The translations under genes and the position numbers were made by a program. A stretch of DNA of 14,698 bases from Rickettsiales bacterium (GTDB taxonomy: Bacteria; Pseudomonadota; Alphaproteobacteria; TMED127), in contig PBCD01000017.1 of NCBI GenBank assembly GCA_002717855.1, positions 1-14,698 of the forward strand, in the 5' to 3' direction. Shown in pieces: positions 1-9,057 of the stretch. The notes beneath the pieces were generated by a model. The model was given only the letters and a program-made list of their open reading frames with translations, searched no databases and was not told the DNA's origin. How positions within the stretch are numbered: position 1 is the first letter of the stretch; each line of letters starts with the position of its first letter.

Positions 1-1
1 T

Positions 2-1072
2 GTAGAAAATGGTCGTTTAACCAAGTTATTTACATTTAAAGGGACAAAAAGGGTTCCTGTAAATGAGGTGTTTGCTGGAGATATAATCTGTATTGCAGGT
101 CTAGCAAAATGTTCAGTTTCAGATACAATTTGTAATTCAGCTATTGATTTGCCGATAATGTCCACTCCAATTGACCCTCCTACAATGTCTATTAACATAA
201 CAGTAAATACTTCTCCATTTGCAGGTCAAGATGGAAATAAAATTACTTCCAATATGCTAAGAAAGAGACTAATAAATGAATCAGAGTCAAACGTTGCAAT
301 AACTTTTAGAGAAAATGTTACCAAAGACTCATTTGAAATTGGGGGTAGAGGTGAATTACAACTAGGAGTTTTAATTGAAACTATGAGAAGAGAGGGTTAT
401 GAATTAAATGTATCAAGACCAAGGGTTTTATATAAATTTGAGGAAGAAAAGAAATTCGAACCTATTGAGGAAGTTATAATCGATTTAGACGAGGAATTTT
501 CAAGCAATGTTATTAACGCTCTCAATATGAGAAAATCAGTAATGATTAATATGAAAAATACAGGTAAAGGTAAAACTAGAATAATTTTTAAATCACCTTC
601 TAGAGGCTTGATAGGTTATCAAGGAAAATTTATGACAGAAACTAAGGGAACAGGAGTAATAAACAGAGTTTTTAGTGGCTATGAAGCTTATAAGGGAGAC
701 ATTATAGAAAGAAGAAATGGAGCTTTAATTTCAAAAGAAACAGGTTCAGCTGTTGCGTTCGCAATATTTAATCTACAAGAAAGAGGAATTATGTTTGTTG
801 AACCTCAAACAAAAATATACAAAGGAATGATTGTTGGCGAAAATAACAGAGAAAATGATCTTGAAATTAATCTGTTAAAAGGAAAACAATTAACAAATAT
901 TAGAGCATCAGGGTCGGATAAAGCAATTACATTAATACCACCTTTAAAAATGTCCCTAGAACAGATGATATCCTACATAAGAGAAGATGAATTATTAGAA
1001 GTTACTCCAAAGAATCTAAGACTTAGAAAAAAACTTTTAGATCCCCATTTAAGAAAAAAAGAAAAAAAATAA
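2..1072 (+). CDS. typA: Translational GTPase TypA/BipA, C-terminal part (5' end outside window)
   Basis: The reading frame is open from base 2, so the gene runs in from the left and the GTPase domain is missing. About 356 residues remain of a family usually near 600. Visible are the end of domain II (GDIICIAGL), the EF-G-like domain III with SGRGEL-type GGRGELQLGVLIETMRREG, domain V with PSRGLIGYQGKF, and the TypA-specific C-terminal domain with KGKQLTNIRASGSDKA and EVTPKNLRLRKK. TypA/BipA binds the ribosome at the EF-G site and helps ribosome assembly and stress adaptation (family knowledge). The C terminus is a lysine-rich tail. The GTG at 68 is an internal valine codon, not the start. The gene is convergent with the CoA-transferase gene, with 3 bases between the stop codons. 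Confidence 0.97.
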   Translation, partial: VENGRLTKLFTFKGTKRVPVNEVFAGDIICIAGLAKCSVSDTICNSAIDLPIMSTPIDPPTMSINITVNTSPFAGQDGNKITSNMLRKRLINESESNVAITFRENVTKDSFEIGGRGELQLGVLIETMRREGYELNVSRPRVLYKFEEEKKFEPIEEVIIDLDEEFSSNVINALNMRKSVMINMKNTGKGKTRIIFKSPSRGLIGYQGKFMTETKGTGVINRVFSGYEAYKGDIIERRNGALISKETGSAVAFAIFNLQERGIMFVEPQTKIYKGMIVGENNRENDLEINLLKGKQLTNIRASGSDKAITLIPPLKMSLEQMISYIREDELLEVTPKNLRLRKKLLDPHLRKKEKK

Positions 1073-1075
1073 AAG

Positions 1076-2230
1076 CTATGCCTTTATATTAAACATTTTA
1101 AATATTTCTTTTTTATTTTCATTTAAATTTGGAGCTTTTTTTGATTTTTTAGACTCTATTATACCATTAATCTTTATTGGATTGCCTGAGACTTTTAATT
1201 TTTTTTTGTTTGATACAAAATAGTCAAGAAACATATTTCTTTTAATAAGTTGTTTATTTTCAAGTACATCACTAATTTTATTTATTCTACTGCAGGGGAT
1301 ACCAGCATTGTAAAAAATTTTAATCCAATGGTTAGATTTTTTTAATTTAAGTGTTTTCTCAATTTCATATCTCAAAACATTAATATTATTATTTCTTTTT
1401 TCATTATCATCAAATAACTTATTATTATATAAATCTTTTCTAGAAATCAAAAGGCATAATTTTTTAAAAATTTTATTATTTCCAGCTGCTAATACTATTT
1501 TTTCATCTAGTGTATTAAAAGCACCAAAAGGTGAGATTGACGGATGATCTGTCCCAAGAGGCACAGGATTTTCATTAGATACAGAATATCGTGAAATTGC
1601 ATTTTCTAAAATTGCTATTTGGCAATCTAACATGCTAATATCAATTTTCGTTCCAAATTTAGAACTCTGTCTTCTATATAGTGCAGAAATTATCCCAATA
1701 GTACAAAATAATCCTGCAGCTATATCACCAATAGACGTTCCTACTCTAGAAAAAGAGTCTTTTGAGGAACCTGTTATACTCATCACCCCACTCATAGCTT
1801 GAACTATCACGTCATATGCTGGTAATTTACTCATTGGACCATTTTCGCCAAAACCGCTTATTTTTGCATATACTAACCTTGGATAATTTTTTTTTAAATA
1901 CAACCAAGAATAACCTAAACCTTTTAGTGTACCTGGTTTATAATTTTCCAGAAGAACATCTGAATTAGACAAAATTTTTTCAAAAATTTCCTTATCTTTT
2001 TTTTTTTTTAAATCTAACAAAATACTTTTTTTTCCTCTATTCAAAGATAGAAAATAACATGATTTTTTATTAATAAAGGGTCCATATTTTCTAGAATCAT
2101 CTCCATTGGGTTTTTCTACTTTAATAATAGTTGCTCCTAAATCAGACAAAATTAAAGAAGCATATGGACCCGATAAGACATTTGTCAAATCAAGTACAGT
2201 TATTCCATTTAAAGGAAGTTTTTTTTTCAT
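1076..2230 (-). CDS. CaiB/BaiF-type (class III) acyl-CoA transferase
   Basis: A 384-residue protein, close to the usual 380-430 of class III CoA-transferases, which move CoA between carboxylic acids through Asp-bound anhydride intermediates. The N terminus shows the family pattern LNGITVLDLTNVLSGPYAS followed by DLGATIIKVEKP. Then come the ENYKPGTLKGLGYSW segment and ISGFGENGP (about residues 124-132). The PAYDVIVQAMSG motif contains Asp140, which aligns with the catalytic Asp of formyl-CoA transferase. The C-terminal half is lysine/asparagine-rich. The substrate cannot be told: carnitine, formyl/oxalate, succinyl or methylacyl-CoA (racemase-like) activities all share this fold. It is transcribed alone, divergent from clpB. 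The coding strand has a run of 13 A (1997-2009) inside a lysine stretch. The start is the ATG next to the divergent spacer. Confidence 0.9.
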   Translation of the reverse strand: MKKKLPLNGITVLDLTNVLSGPYASLILSDLGATIIKVEKPNGDDSRKYGPFINKKSCYFLSLNRGKKSILLDLKKKKDKEIFEKILSNSDVLLENYKPGTLKGLGYSWLYLKKNYPRLVYAKISGFGENGPMSKLPAYDVIVQAMSGVMSITGSSKDSFSRVGTSIGDIAAGLFCTIGIISALYRRQSSKFGTKIDISMLDCQIAILENAISRYSVSNENPVPLGTDHPSISPFGAFNTLDEKIVLAAGNNKIFKKLCLLISRKDLYNNKLFDDNEKRNNNINVLRYEIEKTLKLKKSNHWIKIFYNAGIPCSRINKISDVLENKQLIKRNMFLDYFVSNKKKLKVSGNPIKINGIIESKKSKKAPNLNENKKEIFKMFNIKA

Positions 2231-2292
2231 AGTTATATGCTAAAATATATAAATTAAAATAACAAACACTAATATATTTCACAAAAAAAAAC
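2231..2292. promoter_or_regulatory. Divergent promoter spacer between the CoA-transferase gene and clpB
   Basis: This 62-base, nearly pure A/T stretch is the only place within the window where the divergent genes can have promoters. A TATATT at 2273-2278 (+) could be a -10 for clpB, and a TATATT on the other strand (2244-2249) one for the CoA-transferase. Neither has a convincing -35. No heat-shock sigma-32 pattern (CTTGAA / CCCCAT) and no CIRCE repeat (TTAGCACTC/GAGTGCTAA) is visible, although clpB is usually a heat-shock gene. There is no Shine-Dalgarno before clpB; only an A9 tract lies upstream of its ATG. The assignment as a promoter region is by position; the boxes are guesses. Confidence 0.4.
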
Positions 2293-4878
2293 ATGAATCT
2301 TTCTAATTTAAGTGAAACAACTAAATTTGCAATCAATTATGCTACTGAGATTACTGAAAAAAATGACAATCAAATTGTAACAATATTTCATGTTTTAAAA
2401 GCACTAATTGAACTTAAGTATATAAATGATTTTTTAGAAAAAACAGATACTGATATGTTCAAAGTTTTAGAAAAAATCAATTCAAAAATATCAAACTTTC
2501 CAAAAATTTTAGGAGAAAAAATTAAAATTTATTTCTCCGATGAACTTATAAAAATAATTACAAAATCAATTATTTTTACTGAAAAACATGGTATAAAATT
2601 AGTGACTCCCAAATTATTTTTTGCAAATATATTATTAGAATCAGAGGGAATTATTGATTATTTTATTAATAATTCTAAAATTAACGAAAGTGAATTTATA
2701 AAAAAAATGGATGAAATGTCAAAAAAGGAAATGGATTCTGAAGTAAATGATAATAGTCCATTATCCAAATACTCAGTAGATTTAACAAAAATTGCCAAGG
2801 AAGGTAAACTTGATCCTGTAATTGGTAGAGATGATGAAATCAGAAGAAGTATTCAAGTTCTGTCAAGAAGAACAAAGAATAATCCTGTTTTGATAGGTGA
2901 ACCAGGTGTTGGAAAAACAGCAATAGTTGAAGGTCTCGCACTAAGAATCATAAATAATGATATACCAGAAACACTTAAAAATAAAAAATTAATATCTTTA
3001 GATTTAGGTGCAATAGTAGCTGGTGCAAAGTTTCGTGGAGAGTTTGAAGAAAGATTAAAATTAATTCTTAAGGAAATAACTTCTGATAAAAATAGTATTA
3101 TATTATTTATAGACGAAATACATACACTTGTTGGTGCTGGTAAAGTTGAAGGAGCTATGGATGCATCAAACTTGTTAAAACCTGCACTAGCAAGGGGCGA
3201 TTTGCATTGTATTGGAGCAACAACAACTAGGGAATATAAAGAAAATTTTGAAAAAGATGCTGCTTTAGCAAGAAGATTTCAAAAAATTCATGTAAACGAG
3301 CCAAATTCCTCAGACTCCATTTCTATATTAAGAGGTATCAAAGAAAAGTATGAAATTCACCATGGAGTAAAAATTTTAGATTCTGCAATAGTTTCAGCAG
3401 TGGAGTTATCAAAAAGGTATATAAATGATCGCTTCTTACCCGATAAAGCAATCGATCTAATTGATGAAGCAGCCTCACAAGTAAGAATTCAAGTAGATTC
3501 AAAACCTGAAGAGTTAGACGAGATTGAGAGAAAAATTCTACAAAATAAAATTGAGCTAGAAAGTTTAAAAAAAGATGATGATTCTAAATCTAAAGATAGA
3601 CAAAAGTTATTGAAAACACAAATTTTCGATAATGAAAAAAAAAGTGAAGAATTAACTAAAATTTGGTTAGAAGAAAAGAATAAAATAAATAATATTCAAA
3701 AAATAAAAGCAGAGATTGATTCTAATAAAATAAAATTGTCAATGTTACAAAGAGATGGAAAATTAAGTGAGGCTGGCGAATTAGCTTATGGAATTATTCC
3801 TTCATTAGAAAAAAAAATTATAGATTTAGAAAGCTCAAACAGTAAAGAAAATGATTTTCAACTTTTAACTGAATCAGTTTCAGCATCTGATATCGCAAAA
3901 GTGGTTGCTAAATGGACTGGTATACCAGTGAATAAAATGCTAGAAAGTGAAAAAAATAAGATTCTCTATATTAAAGAAAAATTGACAGAATCTGTAGTAG
4001 GCCAAAACGAGGCGATAGAAGTTATCTCTTCTGCGATACAAAGAGCAAGCACCGGTATTCAAGATCCTGAAAGACCAATTGGAATATTTATGTTTCTTGG
4101 CCCTACAGGAGTAGGAAAGACTGAACTTACAAAAGCATTGTCAGATTTTTTATTTAATGATCCATCTGCACTTTTAAGGATAGATATGTCTGAATATATG
4201 GAAAAGCATTCCGTATCAAAATTAATAGGTTCTCCCCCAGGTTATGTGGGATATGAAGATGGTGGGTACTTAACTGAATCTGTGAGAAGGAAACCATATC
4301 AGGTTATACTATTTGATGAAATAGAAAAAGCACATTTTGATATTTTCAATATTTTATTACAAGTTTTTGATGATGGTAGACTTACAGATAGTCAAGGAAG
4401 GGTCGTAAATTTTAAAAATACCATATTAATAATGACCTCTAATTTAGGTGCTAATTATCTGAGTGATCAAGAAGATTCTAATGTAAAAATCAGTAATTTA
4501 GTAAAAGACAAGATATTAAACAAAGTCAAAGACAATTTTAAACCTGAATTCCTAAATAGACTGGATGACATAATTATCTTTAATAAGTTAAACACTAAAG
4601 AAATAAAAAAAATTTTGGACATTCAAATTAGGAAATTAGAAAAAATATTGAAATCTAAAAAAATAAAAATTACTTTAAAACCTGATTCAATATCTTGGTT
4701 AGTCAATGAGGGGTATAACTCCGAATATGGTGCTCGACCCTTAAAAAGAATTATTCAAAAAAATATATTAGATTCAGTAGCAATAAAAATTTTAGCTAAT
4801 GAAATCAAAGAAAATGATCATATTGAAATAAGTTGTAAAGAAAATGGTCTAAATATAAAAAAATTGGAAAAAAAATGA
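2293..4878 (+). CDS. clpB: ATP-dependent chaperone/disaggregase ClpB
   Basis: ClpB is a hexameric AAA+ machine that works with DnaK to pull proteins out of aggregates in the cytoplasm. At 861 residues it matches the family (about 857-870). Domain order: Clp N-terminal repeats (about 1-145). AAA1 has Walker A GEPGVGKT (202-209), pore loop AGAKFRGE (243-250), Walker B ILFIDE (270-275) and arginine finger AALARRFQ. The coiled-coil M domain (about 405-520) contains [21 protein letters not shown]2 has Walker A GPTGVGKT (603-610), pore loop GYVGYEDGG (650-658), Walker B VILFDE (671-676) and sensor 2 GARPLKR (813-819). The M domain separates it from ClpA, and there is no ClpP-binding IGF-type loop. 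All catalytic residues appear intact. Its stop overlaps the next start (ATGA), so the two genes are probably co-translated. Confidence 0.97.
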   Translation: MNLSNLSETTKFAINYATEITEKNDNQIVTIFHVLKALIELKYINDFLEKTDTDMFKVLEKINSKISNFPKILGEKIKIYFSDELIKIITKSIIFTEKHGIKLVTPKLFFANILLESEGIIDYFINNSKINESEFIKKMDEMSKKEMDSEVNDNSPLSKYSVDLTKIAKEGKLDPVIGRDDEIRRSIQVLSRRTKNNPVLIGEPGVGKTAIVEGLALRIINNDIPETLKNKKLISLDLGAIVAGAKFRGEFEERLKLILKEITSDKNSIILFIDEIHTLVGAGKVEGAMDASNLLKPALARGDLHCIGATTTREYKENFEKDAALARRFQKIHVNEPNSSDSISILRGIKEKYEIHHGVKILDSAIVSAVELSKRYINDRFLPDKAIDLIDEAASQVRIQVDSKPEELDEIERKILQNKIELESLKKDDDSKSKDRQKLLKTQIFDNEKKSEELTKIWLEEKNKINNIQKIKAEIDSNKIKLSMLQRDGKLSEAGELAYGIIPSLEKKIIDLESSNSKENDFQLLTESVSASDIAKVVAKWTGIPVNKMLESEKNKILYIKEKLTESVVGQNEAIEVISSAIQRASTGIQDPERPIGIFMFLGPTGVGKTELTKALSDFLFNDPSALLRIDMSEYMEKHSVSKLIGSPPGYVGYEDGGYLTESVRRKPYQVILFDEIEKAHFDIFNILLQVFDDGRLTDSQGRVVNFKNTILIMTSNLGANYLSDQEDSNVKISNLVKDKILNKVKDNFKPEFLNRLDDIIIFNKLNTKEIKKILDIQIRKLEKILKSKKIKITLKPDSISWLVNEGYNSEYGARPLKRIIQKNILDSVAIKILANEIKENDHIEISCKENGLNIKKLEKK

Positions 4879-5747
4879 AAAAAATAGCTTTTTTAGGTAT
4901 CGGTGTTATGGGATTTCATATGGCATCACATCTTTTAAAAAAATATAAAAAAATTACAATTTACAATAGAACTTTAAAGAAAAGTAACAAGTTTAAGATG
5001 CTGTTTAACAATTTTGATGTTCAAATAGCTAAGACCCCAGCAGATGCAGCATACAATAATGATATTTTAATCTCATGTGTGGGTAATGACAATGATCTAA
5101 TGGAAATTTATTTCGGCAAAAGTGGAATAGTTAAAAATATTAAAAGCCATAGTTTTATTATAGATCATACAACCGTTTCGCCAGAGACTGCAAAATTTTG
5201 TTCTGATAAATTTAAAAAAAAACAATGTAATTTCTTAGATGCTCCAGTAAGTGGTGGTGAAATTGGAGCGAAAAATGGATTGCTATCAATAATGGTTGGA
5301 GGAGAGAGTATAATTTTTAAAAAGTTAAAACCCATACTCAATATATATGGCAAGTCATTGGTTTACATGGGAAAATCAGGAAGTGGACAGTTAGCAAAAA
5401 TGGTAAATCAAATCTGCGTAGGCAGTGTTATTCAAGGATTAGCAGAAGGATTAAACTTCGGAAAACAAACTGGCCTTAAGCTTGATAAACTACTTTCTGC
5501 CATTAGTAATGGTGCTGCACAATCATGGCAAATGGAAAATAGATCAGAGACAATGTGGAGAAATAAATTCAACTTTGGCTTCATGAATAAATGGATGAAG
5601 AAAGATCTTGAGATTGCAAAAAAAATTGCAAAAAAAAAAAAGATTAATATTCCAATCACAAACGAAATTCTAAAAAAGTATTCCATACTAGTTAAAAATG
5701 GTTTTGAAGACCTTGATACCTCGAGTTTAATTAAACTTCTTAAGTAA
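4875..5747 (+). CDS. NAD(P)-dependent beta-hydroxyacid dehydrogenase (3-hydroxyisobutyrate dehydrogenase / tartronate semialdehyde reductase family)
   Basis: A 290-residue protein of the usual family length. A Rossmann fold opens it with GIGVMG (8-13). The family substrate-binding signature DAPVSGGEIGAKNG lies at about 122-135. The catalytic region GSGQLAKMVNQ puts the general-acid lysine at 175. The KDLEIA segment lies near 243. After the second beta strand the sequence reads IYNRT, where an Arg usually contacts the 2'-phosphate, so NADPH may be preferred over NADH (inference). The KxxNQ form resembles GarR/GlxR as well as 3-hydroxyisobutyrate dehydrogenases, so the substrate is left open; oxidation of 3-hydroxyisobutyrate in valine breakdown or reduction of a small semialdehyde are both possible. 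It starts inside the clpB stop (ATGA) and its 3' end overlaps the 3' end of hflX on the other strand by 8 bases. A run of 12 A (5630-5641) encodes lysines near the C terminus. Confidence 0.88.
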   Translation: MKKIAFLGIGVMGFHMASHLLKKYKKITIYNRTLKKSNKFKMLFNNFDVQIAKTPADAAYNNDILISCVGNDNDLMEIYFGKSGIVKNIKSHSFIIDHTTVSPETAKFCSDKFKKKQCNFLDAPVSGGEIGAKNGLLSIMVGGESIIFKKLKPILNIYGKSLVYMGKSGSGQLAKMVNQICVGSVIQGLAEGLNFGKQTGLKLDKLLSAISNGAAQSWQMENRSETMWRNKFNFGFMNKWMKKDLEIAKKIAKKKKINIPITNEILKKYSILVKNGFEDLDTSSLIKLLK

Positions 5748-6825
5748 TTTTATTTACAATTTTTTCATATATTTTTTTTTTTAATTCATCAACACCATAT
5801 TTATGTAAAGCTGAAACAGCAATTTGATTTTTAAAATCATTTTTGTTGTAAAATTTACTATTTATTAAATCAATTTTGTTCACTACATCAATTATACGTT
5901 TATCATCTTCCTCAATTCCCAATTCGTGCAGGATTCTTAACACCTCTTTTTTTTGTTCTAAATTCTCTGTATTTGAAATATCTCTAACGTGAAGGATAAT
6001 TGAAGAACCTTGAATTTCGTCTAAAGTTGATTTAAAAGCTTCAATCAATCCTGTAGGTAGAGCTCTTATAAAACCAACGGTATCAACAAATACAAATTTT
6101 TTTTGAAAAATATTTATTTTTCGGATTGTTGAATCTAAAGAAGCAAATAACATATTTTTAGATAATGAATTAGCGTTTGTTAATGAATTGAATAATGTTG
6201 ACTTTCCAGAATTTGTATAACCTACCAAAGAAATTATCGGAAGATTATTTTTTTTTCTCCTATATCTTTGTAAAGATCTTGTATTACTAATTTTATTAAT
6301 TTTTTTTTTAATTCTATTTATTTGCTCAGTTAATTGTCTTCTATCAGATTCGATTTGTCTTTCGCCTGGACCTCCCATAAACCCTGCTCCACCTCTTTGT
6401 CTCTCTAAGTGTGTCCATGATCTTACCAGTCTACTTTTTTGGTAATTTAAACTAGCAAGATTGACTTGTAATTTACCTTCATTAGACTTTGCTCTGGCTC
6501 CGAATATTTCTAAAATTAACCCTGTCCTATCTATAATTTTACATTTAATCTCGTTTTCGAGATTTCTTTGCTGGATTGGAGTTAAATTACAATTTATAAA
6601 TAAAAGTTTACTTTTTTTATTAATAACTTCCTTTTTTAATAATTCAACAACGCCTTTATTTAAGTATGTTTTTGGGTTAATTTTTTCTAAACCTATTGAT
6701 CTATAATAGATTGGATTTAAATTAATAGCCTCAGTTAACTTACTCGCTTCTTCTAAATCACAATCTTTGTAGATTCTTTTTGTCTTTAAATAAGGATGAA
6801 TTACAAAAATATTATCTTTATTCAT
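5740..6825 (-). CDS. hflX: Ribosome-associated GTPase HflX
   Basis: HflX splits stalled ribosomes under stress and binds the 50S subunit. Numbered from the chosen start (361 residues), the N-terminal HflX domain contains the near-diagnostic GGPGERQIESDRR (about 151-163). The G domain shows G1 GYTNSGKS (202-209), the G2 threonine in LDSTIRK, G3 DTVGF (248-252), G4 NKID (316-319) and G5 SA (338-339). A longer reading from ATG 6861 would lie 44 bases inside dat. The ATG at 6825 is preferred because AAAAGG stands 10 bases upstream and the product then begins at the family-like MNKDNIFVIHPY. It overlaps the dat stop by 8 bases and is the last gene of the operon. In many Alphaproteobacteria hfq sits just upstream of hflX; here there is no room for it. 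Confidence 0.95.
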   Translation of the reverse strand: MNKDNIFVIHPYLKTKRIYKDCDLEEASKLTEAINLNPIYYRSIGLEKINPKTYLNKGVVELLKKEVINKKSKLLFINCNLTPIQQRNLENEIKCKIIDRTGLILEIFGARAKSNEGKLQVNLASLNYQKSRLVRSWTHLERQRGGAGFMGGPGERQIESDRRQLTEQINRIKKKINKISNTRSLQRYRRKKNNLPIISLVGYTNSGKSTLFNSLTNANSLSKNMLFASLDSTIRKINIFQKKFVFVDTVGFIRALPTGLIEAFKSTLDEIQGSSIILHVRDISNTENLEQKKEVLRILHELGIEEDDKRIIDVVNKIDLINSKFYNKNDFKNQIAVSALHKYGVDELKKKIYEKIVNKIT

Positions 6826-7678
6826 GTTTAATTTGCCTTTTAAGATATTCTTCGTAATCACACATGATTTCTTTAGTCAAACTTCCAATTTTTCCATTAG
6901 AAACTTTTTTTTTGTCGATCCTAATTACTGGAAGAACACCCACAGTTGTGCTAGTGAGAAAAGCTTCATCAGCGTTATATGCCTCATCGATAGAAAATTT
7001 TTTTTCAAGAATTCTTATTTTTTTATTTTTATTTTTTATAATTTCTACGACAATGTCTCTAGTTACACCACTCAAAATATTATTATTTTTCTGATGGGTA
7101 AAAATTTTTTTATCTTTAACAATAAACGCATTCGAAGTTGTCCCCTCGGTAATATAATTTTTTTTTTTTTGCCAAATCTCGTAAGCTTTCATATCAAATG
7201 CAGCTTGTTTGCCCAGAACATTTGGTAATAGAGAAATACTTTTAATATCACATCTTTTCCATCTAATATCTCTAGAAGTTAAAACATTAACCCCTTTTTT
7301 TTTATATTTAGATAAATCTTTAACGGGAAAAACGCTAATAAATATATTTGATTTTAGTTCTGATGAAAATAGGTGATTTCTTTCAGAAGATCCTCGAGTT
7401 ATCTGTAAATATAAAAAACCATGCTCAAGAAAGTTAATATTTATTAAATGTTTCAGAATGAAATTTAAAGAATAAAGATTCGTTAATGGAGAATTAATTT
7501 TTAAATTCTTAAGAGAGTATCTGAGTCTTGCAATATGCTTTGAATAATTTAATAAGGTTTTTTTTCTAAAAGCTATAACTTCATAAACGCCATCTGCAAA
7601 GTTAAACCCTCTATCTTCAGTAGAAATATTGCTTTCATGTTTGTAAAGAAACTTTCCATTTAAATAATTAAATTGCAT
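6818..7678 (-). CDS. dat: D-amino acid (D-alanine) aminotransferase, PLP fold-type IV
   Basis: Predicted to interconvert D-alanine and D-glutamate with their 2-oxo acids, feeding peptidoglycan synthesis; cytoplasmic. The 286-residue length matches Bacillus D-amino acid transaminase. Its signatures are present in order: FADGVYEVI with Tyr32, QITRGSSERNH with Arg100 and His102 (the residues that bind the D-substrate carboxylate), RWKRCDIKS with PLP-lysine Lys146, TEGTTSN with Glu178 that contacts the cofactor, and GVTRD. Arg100/His102 favour D-amino acid transaminase over branched-chain aminotransferase or aminodeoxychorismate lyase. The start overlaps the trkA stop by one base (TAATG). A run of 13 A on the coding strand (7158-7170) falls just before the TEG motif. 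Its place between trkA and hflX is typical of Alphaproteobacteria. Confidence 0.92.
   Translation of the reverse strand: MQFNYLNGKFLYKHESNISTEDRGFNFADGVYEVIAFRKKTLLNYSKHIARLRYSLKNLKINSPLTNLYSLNFILKHLININFLEHGFLYLQITRGSSERNHLFSSELKSNIFISVFPVKDLSKYKKKGVNVLTSRDIRWKRCDIKSISLLPNVLGKQAAFDMKAYEIWQKKKNYITEGTTSNAFIVKDKKIFTHQKNNNILSGVTRDIVVEIIKNKNKKIRILEKKFSIDEAYNADEAFLTSTTVGVLPVIRIDKKKVSNGKIGSLTKEIMCDYEEYLKRQIKHE
6836..6841 (-). promoter_or_regulatory. Ribosome binding site that decides the hflX start
   Basis: On the minus strand AAAAGG lies 10 bases before the ATG at 6825, inside the end of dat. It is one of the few recognisable Shine-Dalgarno-like sequences in this operon and supports the shorter HflX start over the upstream in-frame ATG at 6861. 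Confidence 0.5.
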
Positions 7679-9057
7679 TAAAAAAACTCAATTTTTACTT
7701 CTGACAGTTTTTCAACCTCTTTTATAGAATTTGCGTCAGTATATAATATTATTTTATCATTGATCTGTATTGTTGATAAATCATCTGGAAATATTATTTT
7801 TTTGTTTCTAACAATAGCGCCAATAACTACAGCTTTAGGTAATTCTAGTTCCGAAATTTTCTTATCGACAAATTTTGAAGTTTGAAGAATCTCGAATTCA
7901 ATAATTTCTCCTCTATTGTCTCCAAAGTCATGAATTTCTTTAATTTTTCCTCGTCTCACGTATTGTAATATAGCTGAAGTTGTAATTGTTTTTGGACTAA
8001 TCATTATATCTAAATTTAATTTTTTAGATAATTGCCTATAAGTCGAGTTATTTACAATAGCCATTGATCTTGGACAACCTAACTCCTTCGCCAATAATGT
8101 TGAAAAAACATTTACTTCATCGTCATCCGTAACCGCTATAATAGCTTCAGAGCTTCCAACTCCAGATTCTTCTAAAATTTCAAGATCTAGAGCATTTCCA
8201 TTCAAAATAATATTCTGTTCTGACAATGTATTAACTATTTCTTCAGATCTTTTTAAATTACTTTCAATAACTTTACAAATTATATCAGGAAAATTTTTTT
8301 CAATTATTTTAATAAGATTTAATCCAATATTTCCCGCACCTACTATTACTACTTTTCTTGTTTCTTGAGATTTAATACCAAAGACTCTTAAGGCTCTTCC
8401 TAAATCAAGATCTCTTACAGCAAAATATATTTCATCATTTGGATAGATTTCCACTTTACCCGAGGGTATCACAATCTCATTATTTCTGAAGATAACAAGA
8501 ATTTTTATTTCTAAACCAGAAAAAATACCTGGAAACATTCTTAAGGGTGTATTTATTACTGGACAATCAGCACTTATTGACAATCCAATAATTCTTAGCA
8601 ATTTATCTCCCAGAAGCATGGAATCAAAAGCACCTGGTGTGTTTAATTTTCTTGAAATTGCTTTCGCAATTTCAAGCTCAGGTGAAATAAGAACATCTAT
8701 AGGTACACTTTTTTTTGAAAAAAAGTCAGACCATTTTTTGTTTAAGTAATTTGATTCTTTTATTCTAGCAATTTTTACGGGTATTTTGAAAATACTTTCA
8801 GCTACTTGACATGAAATGATATTTACTTCATCGTTATCTGAAACGGCTATCAACATATCCGATTCCTCAGCATCAGCTTTTTCTAAGATAGAAGGATAGG
8901 ATGGTTTTCCGCAAATACTTTTTACATCTAAGTTTTGATTAATTGATCTGAGCAATTCTTCAGATTCATCAATTATAGTTACATCATTATCCTCTGATAC
9001 GAGTTGTTTCGCAATGTTAGAGCCAACTTCACCTGCACCACATACGATTATTTTCAT
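7678..9057 (-). CDS. trkA: Trk potassium uptake system NAD-binding subunit TrkA
   Basis: TrkA is the peripheral cytoplasmic regulator that gates the TrkH/TrkG potassium channel. The 459-residue length equals the two-module form (E. coli 458). Each half has a TrkA-N (RCK) Rossmann domain followed by a TrkA-C domain. The first has GAGEVG (7-12) with an acidic Asp30 at the end of the second strand, as expected for NAD(H). The second has GAGNIG (240-245) with Glu266 in the matching place. The MISPKTITTSAILQYVRRGK segment precedes the last TrkA-C domain. No TrkH/TrkG membrane partner is in the window. The start overlaps the ntrX stop as ATGA; a weak AGAG lies upstream. The link to ntrYX is conserved in Alphaproteobacteria. 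Confidence 0.95.
   Translation of the reverse strand: MKIIVCGAGEVGSNIAKQLVSEDNDVTIIDESEELLRSINQNLDVKSICGKPSYPSILEKADAEESDMLIAVSDNDEVNIISCQVAESIFKIPVKIARIKESNYLNKKWSDFFSKKSVPIDVLISPELEIAKAISRKLNTPGAFDSMLLGDKLLRIIGLSISADCPVINTPLRMFPGIFSGLEIKILVIFRNNEIVIPSGKVEIYPNDEIYFAVRDLDLGRALRVFGIKSQETRKVVIVGAGNIGLNLIKIIEKNFPDIICKVIESNLKRSEEIVNTLSEQNIILNGNALDLEILEESGVGSSEAIIAVTDDDEVNVFSTLLAKELGCPRSMAIVNNSTYRQLSKKLNLDIMISPKTITTSAILQYVRRGKIKEIHDFGDNRGEIIEFEILQTSKFVDKKISELELPKAVVIGAIVRNKKIIFPDDLSTIQINDKIILYTDANSIKEVEKLSEVKIEFF

Noticed and set aside
2231..2292. Heat-shock (sigma-32) promoter or CIRCE element before clpB
   Set aside because: No match to either consensus could be found in the 62-base spacer.
2731..2733. 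Internal ATG of clpB making a short ClpB form
   Set aside because: The AAGGAA before it is too close to act as a normal ribosome binding site, and a run of A-rich lysine codons explains it. E. coli has a similar short form, but the evidence here is insufficient.
6461..6706. Open frames opposite hflX, dat, ntrX, ntrY and ntrC
   Set aside because: They are antisense shadows of well-supported genes, rich in Phe/Ser/Leu, with no recognisable domain.
6826..6861. Longer HflX starting at ATG 6861
   Set aside because: It lies 44 bases into dat, adds a non-conserved lysine-rich stretch, and AAAAGG is correctly placed for the ATG at 6825.
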